Part shown: in pieces, positions 7,331-14,999 of the stretch
How the letters are laid out: each line of letters begins with the position of its first letter
Position numbering within the stretch: the first letter of the stretch is position 1
NCBI GenBank assembly: GCA_902772105.1
Contig: CACXZI010000021.1
Location: 1-32,054, forward strand
Direction: 5' to 3'
DNA from: Oscillospiraceae bacterium
Lineage (GTDB): Bacteria > Bacillota > Clostridia > Oscillospirales > Ruminococcaceae
DNA: 32,054 nucleotides
The notes under the pieces: generated by a model
Databases searched by the model: none
What the model saw: the letters and a program-made list of their open reading frames with translations, nothing else
Told to the model about the DNA's origin: nothing
Translations under genes and position numbers: made by a program

Positions 7331-7359
7331 TTGACATAAAAACAGTTTTATTTTATACT
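7331..7359 (+). promoter_or_regulatory. sigma-A promoter of the tRNA-Gly/tRNA-Cys/glyS unit
   Basis: TTGACA (7331-7336), a 17-bp spacer and TATACT (7354-7359). Transcription should start near 7366, about a dozen bases before the mature 5' end of tRNA-Gly. No other promoter is evident before glyS. Confidence 0.8.
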
Positions 7360-7377
7360 ATTGTTGTTGAAAGCGTT

Positions 7378-7453
7378 GCGGGTTTAGCTCATCTGGTAGA
7401 GCGCCACCTTGCCAAGGTGGAGGTAGCGAGTTCGAGCCTCGTAACCCGCTCCA
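7378..7453 (+). tRNA. tRNA-Gly(GCC)
   Basis: Cloverleaf with encoded CCA. The acceptor GCGGGTT pairs with AACCCGC, the anticodon stem is perfect (CCACC/GGTGG), and the loop TTGCCAA gives GCC. It is directly downstream of a strong promoter and upstream of the gene for its own synthetase. Confidence 0.95.
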
Positions 7454-7463
7454 TTTTTTATAA

Positions 7464-7537
7464 GGCGACATAGCCAAGTGGTAAGGCATGGGTCTGCAAC
7501 ACCCTGATCACCAGTTCAAATCTGGTTGTCGCCTCCA
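7464..7537 (+). tRNA. tRNA-Cys(GCA)
   Basis: Cloverleaf with encoded CCA and the Cys-specific discriminator T. The acceptor GGCGACA pairs with TGTCGCC and the loop CTGCAAC gives GCA. Its CCA end lies 25 bp before the glyS start, so the glyS leader must be released by tRNA 3' processing. Confidence 0.95.
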
Positions 7538-7562
7538 ATTTATAAAATTACGGTGAAGATAT

Positions 7563-8930
7563 ATGGAAAACGATAATAGAATGGAAAAAGTTGTTGATCT
7601 TTGTAAAAGGAGAGGTTTTGTTTTTCCTGGAAGTGAGATATATGGTGGGCTTTCAAATTCGTGGGATTATGGGCCTTTGGGAGTTGAATTAAAAAACAAC
7701 ATTAAAAAAGCTTGGTGGAAAAAGTTTGTTCAGGAATGTGAATTTAATGTTGGGCTTGATGCTGCAATTTTGATGAACCCTAGTGTTTGGAAGGCTTCAG
7801 GGCATTTGGATGGTTTTTCGGATCCTTTAACCGATTGTAAAAGTTGTAAGGCAAGATATAGAGCAGACAAATTAGTTGATGAAGACACAAGAGTTGAAGG
7901 AAAAAGTTCTGAAGAAATTTTGGAAATATTCAAAGAAAAAGGTGTTTGTTGCCCAAAGTGTGGATCTAAAGATTTCACCGAAATCCGTAATTTTAATTTG
8001 ATGTTTAAAACATATCAAGGGGTTGTTGAAGGAAAGAAGAATGAAATATTTTTAAGGCCGGAAACAGCACAAGGTATTTTTGTTAATTTTAAAAATGTTG
8101 AAAAAACTATGCGTAGAAAACTTCCTTTTGGGATAGCTCAAATTGGTAAGTCTTTTAGAAATGAAATAACGCCCGGAAACTTTATTTTTAGAACAAGAGA
8201 GTTTGAACAGATGGAGCTTGAATTTTTCTGCAAACCAGGGGAAGATATGAAATGGTTTGAGTTTTGGGTTGAAAAATGCAAGAACTTTTTGGTTTCTTTA
8301 GGGATTAAAAATGAGTCTATTAGAATTAGAGCACATGAAAAAGAAGAACTTTCGCACTATTCTTTAGCAACCAGCGATATTGAATTTTTGTTTCCTTTTG
8401 GTTGGGGAGAACTTTGGGGAGTTGCAGATAGAACAGATTATGATTTAACTTCTCATGAAAACCATAGTAAGAAATCTCTAAAATATTTTGATCCTGTGAC
8501 GGAAGAGAAATATACTCCTTTTTGTATAGAGCCTTCTTTAGGGGTTGATAGAGCATTTTTAGCTTTTGTTTCGGATGCATATGATGAAGAGAAATTAGAA
8601 GATGGTGAAACTAGGGTTGTTTTGAAGTTAAGCCCGGTTTTAGCCCCTTTTAAAGCGGCTGTTTTGCCTTTAACTAAAAAGCTTTCGGATGGGGCAAAAG
8701 AACTTTTTAAAAAGCTTTCTTTTGAGTTTGTTGTTGATTATGATGACGCTGGGTCTATTGGAAAAAGATATAGAAGGCAGGATGAAATAGGAACTCCATA
8801 TTGTATAACGTTTGATTATGAAAGTGTTGAAAATAATACGGTTACAATAAGAGAAAGAGACTCAATGGAGCAAAAAAGAGTTGAAATAAGTTCACTTAAT
8901 TCTTTTTTAAGAGAAAAGGTTTTGTTTTAG
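7563..8930 (+). CDS. glyS: glycyl-tRNA synthetase (class II, single-chain type)
   Basis: A 455-aa dimeric enzyme that charges tRNA-Gly. The N-terminus ([15 protein letters not shown]) and WDYGPLG are family hallmarks. Cysteines in CKSCK and CCPKC form the insertion seen in the eukaryote-like single-chain GlyRS. FRNEITP with [14 protein letters not shown] is motif 2, and [13 protein letters not shown] is motif 3. The C-terminal anticodon-binding domain contains [21 protein letters not shown]. Length is normal. It follows tRNA-Gly and tRNA-Cys by 25 bp with no room for a T-box leader, so expression may be tied to tRNA transcription. Downstream is a decayed copy of its own central part. Confidence 0.95.
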   Translation: MENDNRMEKVVDLCKRRGFVFPGSEIYGGLSNSWDYGPLGVELKNNIKKAWWKKFVQECEFNVGLDAAILMNPSVWKASGHLDGFSDPLTDCKSCKARYRADKLVDEDTRVEGKSSEEILEIFKEKGVCCPKCGSKDFTEIRNFNLMFKTYQGVVEGKKNEIFLRPETAQGIFVNFKNVEKTMRRKLPFGIAQIGKSFRNEITPGNFIFRTREFEQMELEFFCKPGEDMKWFEFWVEKCKNFLVSLGIKNESIRIRAHEKEELSHYSLATSDIEFLFPFGWGELWGVADRTDYDLTSHENHSKKSLKYFDPVTEEKYTPFCIEPSLGVDRAFLAFVSDAYDEEKLEDGETRVVLKLSPVLAPFKAAVLPLTKKLSDGAKELFKKLSFEFVVDYDDAGSIGKRYRRQDEIGTPYCITFDYESVENNTVTIRERDSMEQKRVEISSLNSFLREKVLF

Positions 8931-9080
8931 GGTTTTGTAGTTTATTATATGAAAGATGAAGTAGATTTTTTGGTGGGGGATATTTTGTTTATAATTTAAA
9001 TTATAAAATATTAAGGTTTGTTGAGGGTTTATTGGTTAAAAGAAGTAAAATTTTTTGTTTTAGAAAAATAAAAATATTTA

Positions 9081-9325
9081 GTAGAAGAAAAATGAAATAT
9101 TTTTAAGGTTGGAGACACTGTTGGGTATATTTGTTAGTTTTAAAAATGTTGAAGATGCTATGCAAAAAAACTTTCTTTTGGGATAGCGCGGGTTGGTAAA
9201 TTTTTTAGAAATGAGATAACATCCGGAAACTTTATTTTTAGAACGAGAGAATTTTAATATGTGAATTTTGAATTTTTCTGCAAACCAGTGGAAGATATGA
9301 AATTGTTTGAGTTTTGGGTTAGATA
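9081..9325 (+). pseudogene. decayed fragment of glyS
   Basis: The stretch follows glyS 8030-8275 (motif 2 region) at an offset of about 1051 bp. Shared strings include ATGAAATATTTTTAAGG, CTTTCTTTTGGGATAGC, CCGGAAACTTTATTTTTAGA, GAATTTTTCTGCAAACCAG and TTTGAGTTTTGGGTT. Point changes and small indels break the frame, and flanking parts of the gene are not recognisable. It is a dead duplicate, clearly older than the upstream dus fragment. The surrounding 8931-9080 and 9326-9484 hold nothing else I can recognise. Confidence 0.9.
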
Positions 9326-9484
9326 AATATATGTGTTTTGTTTTAAAATTTAAAAAGGGGGTTGTGTGATTTAAAAATTAGAAATAGCTATTTGACTTTT
9401 CAAAAAACAATTAAAAAAAAGTTGGATAGGGGGTATATTATAAATTTGGAATAAATTTTAGATATTGTATTCTATCTTAAAACG

Positions 9485-9520
9485 CAAAAAAAATCCCAGT
9501 TTAAATAAAAACTGAGATTT
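9485..9520 (-). terminator. rho-independent terminator of the glmS/DUF1540 unit
   Basis: On the minus strand AAATCTCAGTTT and AAACTGGGATTT form a 12-bp stem (one G-U type pair) with a 6-nt loop, followed directly by a run of Ts. It is the best terminator in the window and lies 21 bp after the small gene. Confidence 0.85.
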
Positions 9521-9540
9521 CTTTATATTTTGAAACTAAT

Positions 9541-9699
9541 TTATTTTTTTTCAAAATCCGTGCAGTCTACTTGGCCTTCAATTTTTGGATGTTCTTCGTT
9601 TGAAGAAATTTTAACACAATCTAAACTGCAGTGTCCTTTCTTATGATTAACACAATTTTCTACGTCACATTTAACGCTTTTGTTTATTTCATCGTTCAT
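9541..9699 (-). CDS. small Cys-rich protein, DUF1540-like
   Basis: A 52-aa protein. The N-terminal half reads VKCDVENCVNHKKGHCSLDC, with Cys at 11, 16, 24, 28 and a later C46. This is the spacing of DUF1540 modules (CDVxNCxYNxxxxCxAxxI), small clostridial proteins thought to bind metal through their cysteines; their function is not known. The start is firm: GGAGG lies 8 nt before ATG 9699. The gene begins about 70 bp after the glmS stop on the same strand and ends at a strong terminator, so it is probably cotranscribed with glmS. It could also be the tail of a larger stress or sporulation regulon, but nothing here shows that. Confidence 0.75.
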   Translation of the reverse strand: MNDEINKSVKCDVENCVNHKKGHCSLDCVKISSNEEHPKIEGQVDCTDFEKK

Positions 9700-9769
9700 C
9701 TTTAATTCCTCCTTTTTCTACATATATTAATATTTTCACCTATTTTTCTACCCTTATTCGAGTAATTTT

Positions 9770-11590
9770 TTACTCAACTGTGACAGATTTTGCAAGATTT
9801 CTCGGTTTATCTACATCACATTTTTTAAAAACAGCAATATGATAAGCAAAAAGCTGTAGTGGAATAATTGAATATAAAGGAGAAAATAAATCTATTGTTT
9901 TTGGAAGTTTAATGGAATATTCCAAAAGAGAACTATCTATGTTTTTTTCGTCGTTATATATTAAAAGAACATCTGCTCCTCTTGCTATAACTTCTTTTAT
10001 GTTGCTTATTGTTTTTAGAGAAAGATTTGTTTGGGTTAAAATGGCAACAACTGGGGTTTTTTCTTCAATTAAAGAAATTGGGCCGTGTTTTAATTCTCCT
10101 GCTGCATAGGCTTCGCTGTGGATATATGAAAGTTCTTTTAATTTTAAAGAGCCTTCTAATGCTAAACATTGGTCTAGCCCACGCCCTATATAAAACATAT
10201 TTTTGTTATTATAGAAAATTTTTGCAAGTTCTTTGATTTTGTCGTTTAGTTTTAAAACATCATTAACAACATCTGGAATTTTGTTTAAAAATTTGCAATA
10301 TTCTTTTAGTTTTTCTTTTTCTATTGTTTTAAAAATTTTTGCAAATTTTAGGGTTAAAAGATATAAACAAGCTAGCTGCACACTATATGCTTTTGTTGAA
10401 GCAACAGAAATTTCAGGGCCCGCCCATGTATATAAAACACTGTCGGATTCTCTTGCTATTGAAGAAGAAACAACATTAACAATTGCTAATGTGAAAACGT
10501 TTCTTTCTTTTGCTAGCCTTAATGCTGCTAGTGTGTCTGCTGTTTCACCAGATTGAGATATTAAAATAACTAAGTCATCTTTATTTAAAATTGGGTTTTT
10601 ATATCTAAATTCCGAAGCAACTTCAACTTCAACAGGAATTCTAACTAATTTTTCTAATATATTTTTTCCAACCAAACCGGCGTGCATTGCTGTTCCACAC
10701 GCTACTATGTGTATTTTTTTTATTTGTTTTATTTTTTCATCTGGAAGGTTTTTAATTTCAAAATCAACATCATCTTCTAAAAGCCTTGTTCTAAAACATT
10801 TTTTAATAACCTGCGGTTGTTCAAAAATTTCTTTTAACATAAAGTGCGGAAACCCGTTTTTTTCTGCTGCTTCTATGTCCCAATCTATTGTTAAAATTTT
10901 TTTCTCTTTTTCTTTTCCAGAAAAATCAACAATTTTTAGAGAATCTTTTTTTAAAATTGCTATTTCGCCTTTTTCTAAAACTATATATTTTTTTGTGTTT
11001 TTTATTATTGCTGGGATGTCTGATGCTAAAAAGTTTTCGTTCTCTCCCACTCCAACGATTAATGGACTATTTTTTCTAGTTCCATAAACTGTATCTTTTA
11101 TGTCACTAAACAAAATTCCAAGAGAATATGATCCATCAAGTTTTTCTGTTAATTTTTCAATTGCTTTAATTGGATCACCTTCATAATAGTAGTCTAACAA
11201 CGCTGCAACAACCTCTGTGTCTGTTTGCGTTTTAAAACAATATCCTTTTTCTTTTAAAATTTCTTTTAATTCTTCGTAGTTTTCTATAATTCCGTTATGA
11301 ACAACTGTTACTTTATTTTGTCTATGTGGGTGTGAATTCAAATCACTTGGTTTTCCGTGAGTTGCCCATCTTGTGTGGCCTATTGCACAGTTGCTTTCTA
11401 TTTTTTTTGTGCTATTTATATATTTTATTAATTCATCTAATTTTCCACATTTTTTTATTATTTTAACTTCGTCATTTTCAAAAAGTGCTATTCCTGCTGA
11501 ATCATATCCTCTATATTCTAAATGTTTTAATCCGTCTAAAACATAGTTAACACAATTTTTTTTTCCAACATATCCGACAATTCCACACAT
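9770..11590 (-). CDS. glmS: glutamine--fructose-6-phosphate aminotransferase
   Basis: A 606-aa cytosolic enzyme making glucosamine-6-phosphate from fructose-6-phosphate and glutamine, the entry to cell-wall amino sugars. MCGIVGYVG carries the N-terminal nucleophile Cys2 of the glutaminase domain. GHTRWATHGKPSDLNSHPH and VVHNGIIENYEEL are conserved there. Two SIS isomerase domains follow (SQSGETADTLAALRLAKE and the GRGLDQCLALEGSLKLKE region), and the chain ends with the usual KPRNLAKSVTVE. Length is standard. AAAGGA lies 10 nt before the ATG. The leader of about 90 nt shows no glmS ribozyme, which is common upstream of this gene in Bacillota. Confidence 0.96.
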   Translation of the reverse strand: MCGIVGYVGKKNCVNYVLDGLKHLEYRGYDSAGIALFENDEVKIIKKCGKLDELIKYINSTKKIESNCAIGHTRWATHGKPSDLNSHPHRQNKVTVVHNGIIENYEELKEILKEKGYCFKTQTDTEVVAALLDYYYEGDPIKAIEKLTEKLDGSYSLGILFSDIKDTVYGTRKNSPLIVGVGENENFLASDIPAIIKNTKKYIVLEKGEIAILKKDSLKIVDFSGKEKEKKILTIDWDIEAAEKNGFPHFMLKEIFEQPQVIKKCFRTRLLEDDVDFEIKNLPDEKIKQIKKIHIVACGTAMHAGLVGKNILEKLVRIPVEVEVASEFRYKNPILNKDDLVILISQSGETADTLAALRLAKERNVFTLAIVNVVSSSIARESDSVLYTWAGPEISVASTKAYSVQLACLYLLTLKFAKIFKTIEKEKLKEYCKFLNKIPDVVNDVLKLNDKIKELAKIFYNNKNMFYIGRGLDQCLALEGSLKLKELSYIHSEAYAAGELKHGPISLIEEKTPVVAILTQTNLSLKTISNIKEVIARGADVLLIYNDEKNIDSSLLEYSIKLPKTIDLFSPLYSIIPLQLFAYHIAVFKKCDVDKPRNLAKSVTVE

Positions 11591-11686
11591 GGTAAATCAT
11601 ATTCCTTTCATAAGTTAAGTTTATTTACAATATACATTATTATATTGTTTTTTTTTATGTATGGTTACAAAAATTTCACTTTTGAT

Positions 11687-11715
11687 ATTATTTCACATAG
11701 AATATTAAATTTCAA
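11687..11715 (-). promoter_or_regulatory. putative sigma-A promoter of glmS
   Basis: On the minus strand TTGAAA (11710-11715), a 17-bp spacer and AATAAT (11687-11692). It lies between the terminator of the upstream microprotein gene and glmS, giving a leader of about 90 nt. Confidence 0.5.
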
Positions 11716-11747
11716 GTGTTTATTATTTATATTTGTTAAAATTGTGT

Positions 11748-11778
11748 AAAAAAATTGCAGCAAATTTAATTGCTGCAA
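11748..11778 (-). terminator. rho-independent terminator of the microprotein gene
   Basis: TTGCAGCAA (11755-11763) pairs perfectly with TTGCTGCAA (11770-11778) across a 6-nt loop. On the minus strand the stem is followed by seven Ts (plus-strand As at 11748-11754). It separates the 39-aa gene from glmS. Confidence 0.8.
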
Positions 11779-11797
11779 AAAAGTTAACATTATATAT

Positions 11798-11917
11798 CTA
11801 ATCTATAAAAAGATCATTTCCCTCAACTTCTTCTAGTGCTAATATTGGTGCAATGTAGTGTATTGCAAAAATTAACAATATTACAAAAATAAAAATTAGT
11901 TTTAACTTTATTTTCAT
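11798..11917 (-). CDS. 39-aa membrane or secreted microprotein, unknown function
   Basis: A short ORF with all the signals of a gene: a promoter 55 bp upstream, AAAGGA 9 nt before the ATG, and a strong terminator 20 bp after the stop. The peptide begins with basic residues (MKIKLK) and then a hydrophobic run to about residue 29 (ending APILA). A short acidic tail with EEVEG and FID follows. It could be a single-pass membrane peptide, or a signal peptide leaving a tail of about 10 residues as a signalling or leader peptide. I do not recognise the family. It stands between feoA (divergent) and glmS (same strand). Confidence 0.5.
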   Translation of the reverse strand: MKIKLKLIFIFVILLIFAIHYIAPILALEEVEGNDLFID

Positions 11918-11971
11918 ATTAAAAATCCTTTCACATCTTCATATTTTCAATATATATTTTACCCAAAAATT

Positions 11972-12000
11972 TATATATTAATTTTCTAAATTTTTCTCAA
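11972..12000 (-). promoter_or_regulatory. putative promoter of the microprotein gene
   Basis: On the minus strand TTGAGA (11995-12000), a 17-bp spacer and TATATA (11972-11977). It is divergent from the feo promoter, whose -35 element lies 46 bp away. Confidence 0.45.
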
Positions 12001-12045
12001 AAATTAGAATATATTTCAAAATTTTCATTTTTTCTTTAATTTAAC

Positions 12046-12073
12046 TTGACATATTTAAAAATTTACATATAAT
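12046..12073 (+). promoter_or_regulatory. sigma-A promoter of the feo operon
   Basis: TTGACA (12046-12051), a 16-bp spacer and TATAAT (12068-12073), both perfect consensus. Transcription should start near 12080, just before the palindrome at 12091. Confidence 0.75.
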
Positions 12074-12090
12074 AAAATTTGTGAGGATTT

Positions 12091-12106
12091 GTTAGCATAT
12101 GCTAAC
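12091..12106 (+). promoter_or_regulatory. perfect 16-bp palindrome, likely metal-regulator operator of feoAB
   Basis: GTTAGCATATGCTAAC is a perfect inverted repeat 18 bp after the -10 box and 41 bp before feoA. The half-site TTAGCAT with its mirror CTAA resembles sites of DtxR/MntR-type iron or manganese repressors more than the Fur box. A repressor bound here would block early elongation. The regulator itself is not in the window, so the assignment is inferred from position and symmetry. Confidence 0.55.
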
Positions 12107-12146
12107 TTAAAAATTTAAATATGTTTCTAAATATAAATTAAAGGGG

Positions 12147-12377
12147 TTGCTAGATATAAAAAATTTAACTAGTGCTAAGATTTTTGAAGCGGTTTTTGTT
12201 AAAGAAATTATTGGAGAAAAAGCGGCAAAAAGCAGGTTAATGGAACTTGGAATAACAAAAGGAGTTAAAATCTTTATTAAAAGATATGCACCTTTTGGAA
12301 GCCCAATTGAAGTTGTTGTTAGAGGATATAATTTATGTTTAGATAAAAAAAGTGCTGAAAACATTTTAATTTTTTGA
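12147..12377 (+). CDS. feoA: ferrous iron transport protein A (FeoA)
   Basis: A SH3-like domain protein of about 76 aa that assists FeoB on the cytoplasmic side. Conserved points are the ELGITKGVKI turn (RLMELGITKG in full) and the C-terminal region that in the family reads RGxxLxLxxxxAxxI, here RGYNLCLDKKSAENI. It is followed after 18 bp by feoB. The start is uncertain: the TTG at 12147 abuts AAGGGG (12141-12146) with no spacing, and no ATG or GTG lies in the frame back to the stop at 12108. A later rare start such as the ATA at 12156 would have normal spacing. Confidence 0.85.
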   Translation: MLDIKNLTSAKIFEAVFVKEIIGEKAAKSRLMELGITKGVKIFIKRYAPFGSPIEVVVRGYNLCLDKKSAENILIF

Positions 12378-12395
12378 TGTAAAGAGGAGTTTTTT

Positions 12396-14495
12396 ATGGC
12401 TTTTAAAATAGCCTTAATTGGAAATCCTAATTGTGGTAAAACGACAATTTTTAATAAATTAACAGGGTCAAGTCAATATGTTGGAAATTGGCCAGGAGTT
12501 ACTGTTGAAAAAAAAGAAGGTTTTTTAAAAGGGGATAGAAACTACAAAATTGTTGATTTGCCGGGAATTTATTCGTTAACGCCATACACAGATGAAGAAA
12601 TTGTTAGTCGTGAATTTTTATTTAAAGAAAAGCCAGATTTAATTTTAAATGTTGTGAGTGGAGTTAACATAGAGCGTAATTTATTTTTAACTTTGCAATT
12701 AATAGAAACAAATATTCCTGTTTTTATTGTTGTTAGCATGATGGATAAGGTTAATAAAAGGCATGGAGTTTTAGATTTTTCGAGACTTAAAAAAATGCTT
12801 AATTGTGAAATTTTTGAAAATTCTAAAAAAAATTTTAAAGATCTGCCAAATAGAATAAAGGCTAATATTAGTTTATTAAAAGGGAACAATAATGTTGTGA
12901 ACAATATAAAGTATTGTTTGGAAATAGAAAAATATATTAATAAAATTGAAAATGTTTTGGAAAATGAAAATTTAAAAGAAAATAAAAGATTTTGTTCTGT
13001 TAAATTTTTAGAACAAGATGAAAGATTCATAAAAAATTTATTTTTAAAAGAAGATACAGCTAAAAATATAAATAGAATTTTAAAAGAAGCAAAAGAAGAA
13101 TTTAAAGAGGACACAAAGAGTGAAATAATAAAAAATAGATATGAATTAATAGAAAATATTTCATCTGAATGTTTTAAGAATTTAAAAACAGATTTATATA
13201 TGTCAGACAAAATAGATTCTGTTGTAACTCATAAATTTTTGTCTATTCCTATATTTTGTTTTATTGAATTTTTTATATATTGTTTTTGTATTAATTTTTT
13301 AGGGCGGCCTATGTCTAATTTTTTGGAGAACTTTTTAAAGGAAATTGTTTCGCCTGAAATGAAAAATCTATTAGATGGCATGGAAATTGTTCCTTGGCTT
13401 AAAAGTTTAATTTTAGATGGCATACTATCTGGCGTTGGAGTTGTTTTAACATTTGTTCCACAGGTGTTTTTTTTGCTCTTGTTCTTGTCTTTGCTTGAAG
13501 ATTGTGGATATATGACAAGGGTTGCGTTTATTTTAGATAGATTTCTTTTAAGGTTTGGTTTATGTGGGAAAAGTGTTATTTCTTTTTTGGTTTCTTCTGG
13601 ATGTGGTGTTAATGGAATTATGGCAACTAAGCCTATTAAAAATGAAAAAAGTAGATTTATAACTATTTTAACTACAACATTTATTCCTTGTAATGCTAAA
13701 CTGCCTATAATTTTTGTTATATGTTCCTATATTTTTAGAGGAAATTTTTTAACCATTGTTCTAACATATTTTTTGTGTATTATTTCTATTTTTATTTTAG
13801 GGCTCATTTTAAAAAAGCAGGACAAAAGTGATAAAGATGAGGCAGATTTTGTTATGGAGCTTTCGCCATATAATATACCAAATTTAAAGAATGCTTTACA
13901 CTACACATTTTTAAATGTTAAGGCGTTTGTTGTAAAAGCTGGAACTGTTATTTTTTTAACTAGCGTTTTGATTTGGTTTTTTATGAATTTTGGTTTTAGT
14001 AAAGGGCAATTTGGATTTGTTTCTCAAGAAAATTCGTTACTATGTTTTTTTGGAAAAATTTTAACTCCCTTTTTTATTCCATTAGGGTTTGGAAATTGGC
14101 AGGCTGTTGTTGCAACTTTATCTGGAATTTTTGCAAAAGAAAACCTTGTTAACACATTTGGAGTTATTTTAAAATCAGCGCAAAATAAAAATGATGTTTT
14201 GATTTTAAAAGAAGTTTTTAAAGGAGACTTTGCTTCATTTTCTTTTTTGATTTTTAATATGCTTTGTGCCCCATGTTTAGCAGCAATTGCAACAATTTTT
14301 AAACAAACAAGAAGTTTTAGGTTTACCTTTAAAATATTGCTGTATCAAACTATTTGTGCATATTTAGTGAGTTTTTTAATATATCAAGTTTTTGGTTTAA
14401 TATTTTTAGAAGTTTCGTTTAGTTTCTACACAATATTAGCTTTTTTATGTTTGATTTTTGTTTTATATTTGATTTTTTCTCCAAAAAAAAAATAA
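12396..14495 (+). CDS. feoB: ferrous iron transport protein B (FeoB)
   Basis: A 699-aa inner-membrane Fe2+ transporter with an N-terminal G-domain. G1 is GNPNCGKTT (9-17), the switch region holds GNWPGVTVEKKEG, and G3 is DLPG (54-57). G4 reads SMMD (114-117) where family members have N-x-x-D, so the guanine-contacting Asn is replaced by Ser. A helical spacer rich in Lys and Glu spans about 130-270. The membrane part has the two Gate modules: LLEDCGYMTRVAF with SSGCGVNGIMATK, FIPCNAKLP, and a second repeat near GNWQAVVATLSGIFAKE. AGAGGAG lies before the ATG. Coupled with feoA and probably regulated by the palindrome at 12091. Confidence 0.96.
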   Translation: MAFKIALIGNPNCGKTTIFNKLTGSSQYVGNWPGVTVEKKEGFLKGDRNYKIVDLPGIYSLTPYTDEEIVSREFLFKEKPDLILNVVSGVNIERNLFLTLQLIETNIPVFIVVSMMDKVNKRHGVLDFSRLKKMLNCEIFENSKKNFKDLPNRIKANISLLKGNNNVVNNIKYCLEIEKYINKIENVLENENLKENKRFCSVKFLEQDERFIKNLFLKEDTAKNINRILKEAKEEFKEDTKSEIIKNRYELIENISSECFKNLKTDLYMSDKIDSVVTHKFLSIPIFCFIEFFIYCFCINFLGRPMSNFLENFLKEIVSPEMKNLLDGMEIVPWLKSLILDGILSGVGVVLTFVPQVFFLLLFLSLLEDCGYMTRVAFILDRFLLRFGLCGKSVISFLVSSGCGVNGIMATKPIKNEKSRFITILTTTFIPCNAKLPIIFVICSYIFRGNFLTIVLTYFLCIISIFILGLILKKQDKSDKDEADFVMELSPYNIPNLKNALHYTFLNVKAFVVKAGTVIFLTSVLIWFFMNFGFSKGQFGFVSQENSLLCFFGKILTPFFIPLGFGNWQAVVATLSGIFAKENLVNTFGVILKSAQNKNDVLILKEVFKGDFASFSFLIFNMLCAPCLAAIATIFKQTRSFRFTFKILLYQTICAYLVSFLIYQVFGLIFLEVSFSFYTILAFLCLIFVLYLIFSPKKK

Positions 14496-14839
14496 AAAAT
14501 TTGTTATTGAAAAGTAGATTATGGTTTAAGAATATTTGGTTTTTCAAAAAAATGGCATAAGAAAGTTAATAAAAAAATGTATTTTTATAATTCAAAAAAT
14601 AAATAATAAATTTAATTTTAAAAATATTGATTTGTGTGATATGTGCGTTTATATTTTTAATTAAAATATTGTGTTGTTAAAGAATAAATTCTAAAATTAT
14701 TATTTTAGTATGTTGGAAAAAAGATTTTGTTTTATTTTTGAAAAAATAAATTAGTTTAAAAAAACTTGATATTTATATATTTTTTATATTTGTATAAAAA
14801 AAATTGTAGTTTTAGATTTTTATTAAAAAAGGAGGGTTT
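14496..14839. other. AT-rich spacer after feoB
   Basis: No ORF, clear promoter or terminator is recognised before the ribosome binding site at 14831. The base composition resembles other eroded spacers of the window, and no similarity to the flanking genes is visible. Confidence 0.4.
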
Positions 14840-14989
14840 ATGGAAATTATTTTTTCTATTTTAGTTGGTTTAATTTTACTTATTTTAGGATTTTTGGCAT
14901 TTTTTAAGATTTTTTTATCTAAAAGAAGGTGTGATTTTGTCTGTGAAAGCTGTAGAAAAAATTGTAAAATGAGAAATTTGAAAAAATAA
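14840..14989 (+). CDS. FeoB-associated Cys-rich membrane protein (small)
   Basis: A 49-aa protein with a single hydrophobic segment (residues 3-26). A basic stretch and a cysteine cluster follow: C31, C35, C38, C42 in C-x3-C-x2-C-x3-C spacing. This architecture (one N-terminal helix and a short Cys-rich cytoplasmic tail) is that of the small FeoB-associated Cys-rich proteins found next to feoB in Bacillota, whose role in iron handling is inferred, not proven. GGAGGG (14831-14836) lies just before the ATG. It is 344 bp from feoB, further than usual, so it may be transcribed separately. Confidence 0.65.
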   Translation: MEIIFSILVGLILLILGFLAFFKIFLSKRRCDFVCESCRKNCKMRNLKK

Positions 14990-14999
14990 AGTAAAAAAG

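Noticed and set aside
9757-9778. Hairpin GAGTAA/TTACTC at the end of glmS as a terminator
   Set aside because: The stem is 6 bp, lies over the stop codon and has no T-run on the minus strand; transcription probably continues into the DUF1540 gene.
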